Of a stretch of DNA of 64,000 nucleotides, positions 56,799 through 64,000 are shown piece after piece. Position numbers and translations under genes: made by a program. The notes below the pieces were generated by a model, which worked only from the letters and a program-made list of their open reading frames with translations, was not told the DNA's origin and ran no database searches. Within the stretch, counting starts at the first letter, position 1. Each line of letters starts with the position of its first letter. Source of the stretch: Phoma sp. XZ068 (Eukaryota > Ascomycota > Dothideomycetes > Pleosporales > Didymellaceae); the NCBI GenBank assembly GCA_004835665.1, contig RBKR01000015.1, positions 124,001 through 188,000 of the forward strand, in the 5' to 3' direction.

Positions 56799-57819
56799 GA
56801 TGAGTGTGTGGGGTGGAGTGTGGAGTTGAGCGTGGGGTAGGTGAGGTAGGAGAGGTTGAGTAGAGGATTTAGCTAGAAATGGAGGTCAATTGGGTATTCG
56901 TAGAAGCGGCGGAGGAGTGGGGAGGGAGTAGCACGCACTGTTCACAGGTCGGTGAAATATTCGGGGCGTAGTGAAAGGAAAGTGGTGAGGGTGTGTTTTG
57001 TTGACGATTGGAGGGGAAGGTGTTGATGAGGGGTATTTATGGTAGGAGCTAGGGCCACCGACGCAGTGTCAGGTAGTGCAAAGGGCCGTGGAGTAACAAT
57101 GGTAATACTGCGGACTTACTTGGCCAGACGCTTCTTGTGGGACGGGCGGTGTTACGGGGGTGGTGCAGCGCAATTCTATTGCAAGGCAAGGCTAGCAGCG
57201 AGTAAAGGTGAATGTTGGGGGCACGGGTGAGCTGGCGCTGCACCCCGCGATGACGCTGCAGCAAACACCCGATTGGCAGCTAAGAAGGAACGACTGCCTG
57301 CGAGGCAAGAATCGCCAGATTCAACAGACTGCGCGGTTTGACGATTGCCTGTTGCGCTGCGGCTGAAAGACAAAAAGTAGATGAACACGCTGCCATGCTG
57401 CCCAATCTGCTCACCTTCGCCGTTCCTCTCGGCCGTGGAGGGCGAGCTCGAACATGCCATTGCGGAAGTCTTACCGGATGTCTGCCGCAATCACGGCAAT
57501 TTCTGACGCCGTACTCGTTCGCGGTCCGGCTTCCCAGCGCTTCCTCACGCGCTGGTGGAGCAGAATACGTCATGGTTCATACCATGTTTACTCTCCGTTC
57601 CCGCTTTTAGCTGATGCCGAGTGGGGCAAGCGTGTTTTTTTCAGAGCGCACATCCTAGTGTAACATCTCTTGAGGCTTTCAAACGATCGTCATCGATTGA
57701 TCGATTGCTACAGATACGTACCGTATATCGTGATGTGATCTTGAGAAATCCCATTCTAACCAGCCCCACCCATTATTACCACTTCTTCATCTGACGTCTC
57801 CAAGCCCCGCTTTCAAACT
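56799..57819. other. Intergenic, one kilobase
   Basis: It holds the promoter of the mannitol-1-phosphate dehydrogenase gene (TATTTATGG near 57037) and the 3' flank of PNS1. Short open frames at 57039-57663 on both strands have no recognisable domain. Confidence 0.5.
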
Positions 57820-59596
57820 CTACGCGTGAATGGCCTGCTGCACGTGCGGGTACACAGCCACCATGCGATGATACAGGTCAGGATGGGCACGGATAAGGAC
57901 CTCCGGATCCCAAGCCATTGCGACAAAGATCGTGTCGATACCACTGCTCAATGGAGTAGTGAAAATCTTGCAGATTTGCAGACCCATGAGGAAAGCAAAT
58001 GCGACCACAACGGGAGTGTAGGCGCCATCGGAATTGTATGCCGGTGACGTGAAGATCAGGTACAGGTATGCAAGCAGTGCACATGCATATGCGATGAAGG
58101 TTGCACCCATAGAAAGGACCGGGCCAATGAGGCATTCGTTGACAAGGGCATCGATACCGCGGTCTTTAATCATCCTGTACAACGTCAGCATGTGAATAGC
58201 CTGGAAACACTCAGAGCAATACTTACTTCCAGGTGTCTTTAGCAGCTGCAATGTACGATTTGCCGTACAGCGCAATGTACGAAAATGCATAGCGATTCAA
58301 GAACTCGACAGCCCATTCGAGAATGCCAATCAGACAACCAAGGCAGCAGAATAAGATCGATCCGACCATGTTGCCCTCTCCAGAAGCCGATCGCTGGGCA
58401 GCAGAGCACAGCTGTCGCAAGAATTGGATGATAGCCACGAGCAAGCTTCCTAGGCTGATGCTGCCAAAGCTGTAGGTCAAGGCACGCTTCAAGGCGCCGC
58501 GGGTTGCTCCCTTGGGGAACTTTTCGTTGTCCGGGTTGAAGTACCAAGCGCCGTAGACACCGGATATGGTAACGTGGATGGTGTTCTTGAGCCACCTAGG
58601 AGGCCATTAGTAACGTATGTCTCAACTCGTGATCTCAAACTTACTCGGAGAACCAGTACATGGCGAAGGTAGCGAATGCGATCAGACCAATAACCTTGCC
58701 GTTGCTGCAGCCTCCACTGCCGTTGTTACACGCAGGGTTGTTGCCAGGGTGATAGTTCACATAGATCGCTACAAGAGTGACGGAGAACCAGGCACTAAAT
58801 GCCATTGCGATCAGTCCTCCGATGAGCGAGACCATGTACACATGGCCGAACTTCTTGGACACGTCGATCGCAGTCTGCAGCATCAGGACGCTGAAGGGAA
58901 TGCGAGGGATCCAGCTGATGAAGCAGATCACGTAGAAGACGCTGAACAGCAGGAAGACGATACCTCCTGACCAGTAGCGGCGCGAGAGCATGTAAAGTGC
59001 CGTTACGAACCCGAACACGATGTTGAGGATTCCGGTGATCCAGATAAATTGCTTCGTGAAGGCGCGCGCTGCCCACATGTAGGCGTAACTGAGGATGGTG
59101 GCCATACCGAGCACAAATGCGAACAAGATTACTGTGTTGGAATCCAGACCAAAGTCATTTTTGCTGCCATATATACCGCCGTTGAAGTTTATATTTTGCG
59201 CTGGGAGCCGTCAGTACTTGCGCAGCTATACGCGATGCGATTTAACCCACAATAACCTCTGATCGAGAGCACAGAAACAGCAACATATCCCAAAAACACT
59301 ACGATGAGCAGCACGCCAGCCCACCAATCATTGTACTTTGGCCTCTCAATTTTGAAGGCCTGGTCGAAGTTTGGTTTCTCGGCGTAATCCATCTGCGCGT
59401 AGCCAGGTTGTTGCGCGGGCGGGTGCTGTGGAGGAGGTGGGCCCTGAGGAGGAGCGTAGTTGTTGCCATATTGCGGAGGTTGCTGGCTGTAGTTCATGGG
59501 TTGTTGTTGTCCATACTGTTGGCCTTGATAGTATGTTTGTTGTGGCTGTTGTGGTGCGCCAGTGTAATAGCCCGCTGCTTCTCCTTGTTGCGCCAT
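57820..59596 (-). CDS. PNS1: Choline-transporter-like protein
   Basis: Four exons (59251-59596, 58645-59200, 58227-58595, 57820-58174) sum to 1626 nt, 541 aa. The N-terminal 70 residues are rich in Gln, Pro, Tyr and Gly with no fixed structure, as in yeast Pns1. About ten helices follow, starting with WWAGVLLIVVFLGYVAVSVLS. Family marks of the CTL/SLC44 group are NGGIYG, FGHVYMVSLIGGL, HVTISGVYGAWYF, ALTYSFGSISLGSLLVAII and NRYAFSYIALYGKSY. It resides in the plasma membrane. SLC44 proteins move choline or ethanolamine in animals; a transport role in fungi is not settled. All introns are 49-52 nt and GT-AG. Confidence 0.95.
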
Positions 59597-60408
59597 TGCG
59601 ACACAGGAACCGGTGCTCGTCGCGCGTGAACTGAACTTGATAAGTCGAAGTTTCGAAAAGGAGAGGAGTATGAGAGAAACAAACAGATTGGAGTTAACAG
59701 CAGCTAACAAGATGATGTTTTCGGACGGCTCATCACTACCAATAGTATCGGTCGCATGCGACCACAAAGCTCTGACCAATGTATCTTGTTGTGGCTGAAG
59801 ATCGCTACTAGCGTGATACAAGACGAAACATGATTGGTGTACATGTGAAATGGTAGCGGCACTTGCCCCAAGCTCATCGAGCAATCGTGGCGCGAACACT
59901 AAGATGGCCCAGATCATCGCTCGCGCCGAGTCCAATCAGTCCGCGGCGTGGAGCTTGTCCCTTTCCCAGTGACGATCGGTGTCATTTCAGCTTGACAGGC
60001 ATCTTCTGTTGTCGAAACCAGAGATTGAGGTTTTGATTTCGCTGCGCATTCCAAATCAGCAACGGGCGCCCTTGCATAGCTGAAGTCGTTTGGAGGTCGC
60101 CAAACGTCTCGCAATCGTGTCGCGTGTTGCCGATTTCCATCATCCTCGTGAAGTCCCCGCCAAAGCAGTCTGCTCTCCGTTTTCCCGGCTTGGAGATTCC
60201 CACTTGTCGCCCTGAGTCGCCTTGCGAAAGTTTTGGAAATGAGCAATCCGGCCGATTATCCGTAGCACGGCCCGGCCTGCATAATTTCGATTCGATAGCT
60301 CCAGCATGGAGTCGACTGCTGTGACTGTGCCGGCGCTAGTGCCCATGAGAACATTCAAGCGGTGACAACGGCTGCAGGGGTTGAATGTGAACCAAGTACT
60401 TGACGTTA
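59597..60408. other. Intergenic, no gene seen
   Basis: The region lies upstream of PNS1 and downstream of the PaxB-like gene. Open frames on both strands overlap each other and have no signature. Confidence 0.5.
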
Positions 60409-61205
60409 TTACTCAGCCTTAGTCTTCTCATCCCCACGCTCCTTCTTGTGCGCCCAAACATACACGAAAGGATAGATCGTCTCTGGGAGCAGCGTAACGA
60501 TCATACCGAAGATGCTCCAAAAGCTACCAACATATGACCAGTTCGACGGGGCGTTGAGGTATCGCCAGATAAACACCAGAAACGCGCAAATGCAACCCAG
60601 ATATCTAGTGATCCTAGTTCGATCAGTAATGCCACCTTTGAACGCAGTCGAAGCACTTACCAAATTTCCAGACTCTGTCCTTTCGTATCTCCTCTCTTCA
60701 GCAGATAATACACCTGTCCCCAGCCAATCGGTAGCTCCAGGTATACTCCTGTCCAGAAAGCAGTCAACTGTTCCCTCTCGTCCGGCCACACCTGTCCAAC
60801 ACCCCACAGAAACACAATTCCCAGCGCCGTCATCCATGCCAGTCTCCACATCGTCTTTGGCCGCTCCTCTGCTTTGTATGCCCTCTTCAATGCTACAGCC
60901 ACAAAGCTTAGGTCGAACATGAACCACACGAAGAAGCACATGCGCTGCCACGTTGTTGTCGTGCACACATATGCGTAGTAGAGCTCATAAGCCATGGTTT
61001 GAGAGAGGAAAAGTACTGAGCCTGCCAAGAAACGGTCGCTGTAGGTCCGGGTCATGTAGAAGAGGTAGCATAGTGTGTAGAGGACACCACATGAAATGAT
61101 GAGAAAGTCGGTGATGAAGAAGTAGGATTCCGGAGGTGAGAGAGCGAGGTCTGAAGATTGAGGAATAAGGTGGTACGAGGAGTAGTTGTTTGCAAGTTCG
61201 AACAT
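60409..61205 (-). CDS. PaxB/AtmB-type integral membrane terpene cyclase-like protein
   Basis: Two exons (60661-61205, 60409-60613) sum to 750 nt, 249 aa, the length of the PaxB group. Seven helices are visible, including FFITDFLIISCGVLYTLCYLF and IYPFVYVWAH. The two acidic residues considered catalytic in PaxB-type cyclases appear conserved: Glu in MAYELYYAYV (family WExVY) and Asp in WFMFDLSFVAVAL (family LDxxLVY). The SLEIWITRYLG segment, completed by splicing, also fits. Such enzymes protonate and cyclise meroterpenoids or indole diterpenes in membranes. No prenyltransferase, epoxidase or polyketide synthase lies nearby, so either it acts alone or it has another role. The assignment is by pattern and is not certain. 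Confidence 0.7.
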
Positions 61206-61783
61206 CTTCGTGGTGTGAAATTATATGGCCTAGAGACTGGACAGTGGACTCAAGTGTAGGTGATAAATCGATGGTTGCGGTATGTCTCCGGGGTTGATAA
61301 TTCGGGAGAGGAGCCAACAGGTTGTGGTACACATTCACAGATGAAATTGAAGGAACGAAGTTGCTTTATTGAAATCAAGTAGTGCTAACGTAACGGCGTC
61401 TTCTTTGACGTGTGAATCCTCAAATCAATTCTGATGCCAAGCATCCGAGCATTCCGGCAGACCAACAGTCATTGTACACTCCGAAGCAAGTACTGAAAGC
61501 GAGACACCCGACACCTATGTTGCTGACACACACTCCCCTACACACCTCCTCGTGTTCATTTGCTGCATGCGCTATTTGCTACCCTTGGCGTCTCTCCGGG
61601 TACTTGTCGCCAGGGTCTGAAAGAAATCTGAGATGCAGCACAATCGCAGCATGTGTCAGACGATGACGTGTGCTGCTCGAGATAGTCAGAACGAGCGCGC
61701 AAGTCGAGTGGCTGTGAGAACTGCGCAAGGATGTACCGGGGACTAGGCGGGGTTGGGTGCTAGCGTACCTTCGCAGCTTCCTC
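61206..61783. other. Intergenic, no gene seen
   Basis: No coding or RNA gene can be supported. It is the 5' flank of the PaxB-like gene and the 3' flank of the next gene. Confidence 0.5.
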
Positions 61784-62956
61784 CTACAACGACAGCTCAA
61801 TACCCTCGAACTCAACTTGGCCGAGGACTGCAGTGCGAAACCGCTGCCAGCCACCAATTTGTGTATTCCAGCCAAGGTTACGCCACAATTCGTACAGTGG
61901 CCCATTTAGGTAGCGACTGATGGTGCCATACTCGATGACTTCTCGCAAAGTCTTGTCTGCCCAGGCTTCAACCAACTCTTCTCGCAAGTATATTGGCGTT
62001 TTGCTAAGATCCAGGCTCCTGACCTCTTCGTGAGGCTTTCTCTCAGAACGAGTCATGTTGTATGGTTTTACTCGCGTAACAGCACTGAACGTCCTGAAAC
62101 TGGGACACTTCTGTGTTACTTCCTTGAGGGCCAAAATGACAGGCTCCAATTCGCAGAACCTGATTGGTCGCTTCGTCCCGTCTACATGGGGATCTCCTCT
62201 CGGCCAGGGACTGATCATAGAACTCAGCGACACAAGCAGTGGGCAGTGTGTGGCGATAAAGCGGATTGACTCGGCCCGCATGGTCACCAGACTACGTACT
62301 TGTGTCTTGCGGACAGCGCTTGGATGTGGTGATCCCTCATACAAAGAGTCACAGTATCCGAGGTAGACATGGCGGAGAAATGCAAAGGTCGAGCACGAGT
62401 GAATCATGCGGTCAAAGTGAGGTATACTGATAAAAGATTAGCACCGTCTCATTTCCCAAAGGTTGAACACTTACGCAGCAAATCGGTTGTAGAATATCCT
62501 ACGGTTGCTGAGGTGATGATGGATTCGTACACTTGTGCGCCGAAAAAACATGTCTAGCATCTCAGAACGAATGTTCTTGTTAAGTGCCATCATGTTCTTG
62601 AGATCATCCATGTCGTAATCTCCAGCGGGATGCCACGGTTGGTTGGAGAAAAGGATGGCATCATTGACGGCGACCACACCATAATCATCGAATATGCCCC
62701 CTTGTTGGAGGGGTTCCTTGTTGCCCTCTAGGCCGAGCCGCCCCCAAATCATCGAGCGAATTTCGAAAGGGAGTGTCTCTAGTCTTGATAATGGCTTCGT
62801 CGGCGTGTAGGGTGCTGAATTCTCAGCAGTATGTTCAGTGACTTGATCGAGTTCATGGCGGAACGGGAGAAGTTCGTCATAGCTTGGATCTGCGCCAATC
62901 CATAATCGGTGCATTGGAACCGGCAAGGCGCGGTCAGTTTGCATTGTGCGTGACAT
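61784..62956 (-). CDS. Fungal hypothetical protein with F-box/2EXR-like N-terminal motif
   Basis: Two exons (62475-62956, 61784-62426) sum to 1125 nt, 374 aa. The segment RLETLPFEIRSMIWGRL near residue 57 has the LPxEIRxxIW pattern of F-box or 2EXR-like helices, common in large families of fungal hypothetical proteins. The central part has the LxxNKxIRSEMLDMFF pattern typical of the same families (short aliphatic residues before 'R.E...FF'). A long C-terminal half has no known domain. There is no signal peptide. The 48-nt GT-AG intron joins RFAA to IPHFDRM. It may be an adaptor for ubiquitin ligase, but this is weak inference. Confidence 0.75.
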
Positions 62957-64000
62957 TCTGATTCAGAACTACCGCTCAATTACAGGTTGTAGTTGCGAGG
63001 TTGAATCAAGATTGACTGTATGGTGGTGGTTGAGATGCAAAAGGTCACAGCACTACCGGCTGGTATAAATAAACAACAGGATCCCCTGACATTCACCTCC
63101 GTGTGCACTGTTCTTTCACACGCCCCTCTCTGTATGCCTTTCAAAGACGAACTGCAAACAGCACCAGGAACAGGTCGAGGCATCCCCTGGCACACTGTCG
63201 AGAGAAAGCTTCACATGATTGGGAACTCCCCATCACCGGGACTCAAAAGCTGTCATAGAACACGCAGAGTGCTTTGTCTCCGAGTATTGCTGCACTACTG
63301 TGCGGTATCGAGTCACTGTTCAAGTATTTGTCTGCCGATCAGTTCTCTAGCTCTTTTTGCGATGTCTTCATCTACCGCACAATGCTGAGTGCAGAGATAA
63401 CCGAACTCTTTGACGCCTTCGATAGAGATATTCACTGTCTCCAGTGTGCTGAACAGTACCGTGCTTAGGATTACTGAAGCTACACACATCTTTTTCAACA
63501 TGCTCGCGCAAACCAGCGACACAGGTTAACACAATGGCAACTGCAAATCAGGGAACGCATTTGGTCCTTTAACAATCATACAGGTAAAACCTCGAGCACA
63601 GCGTCAGTGAGCGACTTACGATTGAGCAGTCATTCAACACAGCAACCGAAGACTCGATGCATCACCGCCATGCGCTCTCGGACAACAGTGGCAAGGACTC
63701 TAGATCCGGCCCCGATGCGAAAACATGCGATCCTCTCAGACTCGATTCGAACGAGAACACCCGATTACAACTTCGTACCTTTCACTACAACATGTCCACC
63801 GACAATGAGAAGCAAGATACCCCAGAAGATAGAGCGGCGAGGTTGAAGAAGAAAATATGAGCAAATGCGTCGTTGATCTCAGCTCAGAAGAGCGAAGTTC
63901 AAGGCTGCTATCAAGTAACACGAACAATTGGACGCAAGACCGTACTGCACCATGCTCATACTTGGTGTGAGGAGCGGGAAACAAAGCGCCATCGATGGCC
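62957..64000. other. Right end of window, no certain gene
   Basis: Only short open frames occur. A plus-strand frame beginning at 63793 (MSTDNEKQDTPEDRAARLKK) is charged and could be the first exon of a gene that continues past the window, but no donor can be confirmed. Confidence 0.4.
63313..63501 (-). CDS. Possible small secreted protein
   Basis: A 62-aa frame begins at an ATG at 63501 with a Lys pair and a hydrophobic stretch (CVASVILSTVLFSTL) that looks like a signal peptide. A mature part of about 45 residues follows with two Cys spaced CTQHC. No homology is recognised. It could equally be a chance frame, since short frames of this size are common here. Confidence 0.25.
   Translation of the reverse strand: MLKKMCVASVILSTVLFSTLETVNISIEGVKEFGYLCTQHCAVDEDIAKRARELIGRQILEQ

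Noticed and set aside
60409..61205. A meroterpenoid or indole-diterpene cluster around the PaxB-like gene
   Set aside because: Neighbours are PNS1 and a hypothetical F-box-like gene; there is no prenyltransferase, GGPP synthase, epoxidase, P450 or PKS.

Overview
The window looks like nuclear DNA of a filamentous ascomycete (Pezizomycotina, probably Dothideomycetes/Pleosporales; the class is an inference). Genes have several short introns of about 45-65 nt with fungal branch sites, lineage-typical families are present (Zn2Cys6 regulator, rhodopsin-domain membrane protein, mannitol-1-phosphate 5-dehydrogenase, CTL/PNS1, GDI), and the left end shows saturating C-to-T decay of transposons typical of repeat-induced point mutation (RIP).

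Layout. (1) 1-15.25 kb: a very AT-rich, gene-free island of nested chromodomain-type Ty3/gypsy relics, including one nearly complete gag-pol relic between two same-strand LTRs (7.1-13.9 kb). (2) 15.9-17.7 kb: two intact divergent genes at the island edge, a glutathione S-transferase and a DUF1857 protein. (3) 18.8-29.5 kb: a run of disabled genes: a membrane-protein fragment, a tannase with one in-frame TGA, a full-size ABC-B transporter with one in-frame TAA and an altered Walker B, an NmrA-like reductase with several stops, and an unrecognised spliced gene with a frameshift. Short unmutated copies of two repeats that are heavily mutated in the island also lie here. (4) 29.6-36.1 kb: intact accessory genes: a secreted SnoaL-like protein, a Zn2Cys6 regulator and a sugar transporter. 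(5) 36.6-38.2 kb: a degenerate tandem array with a period near 238 bp. (6) 38.7-51.5 kb: a conserved block: a membrane protein, a rhodopsin-domain protein, a bZIP factor, mitochondrial ribosomal protein uL29m, Rab GDI and the GPI-anchor enzyme MCD4. (7) 51.8-54.7 kb: a second degenerate array with a period near 130 bp. (8) 55.6-64 kb: mannitol-1-phosphate dehydrogenase, PNS1, a PaxB-type membrane cyclase-like protein and a fungal hypothetical protein.

For most spliced genes the exon sums are exact multiples of three with family-consistent junctions, so those models are fairly firm. Three of the introns can only be read as GC-AG. The broken genes at 19-29 kb (ester hydrolase, efflux pump, NmrA reductase) could be the remains of one accessory metabolic locus, but nothing in the sequence proves they worked together. 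I found no CRISPR array, no rRNA and no convincing tRNA.
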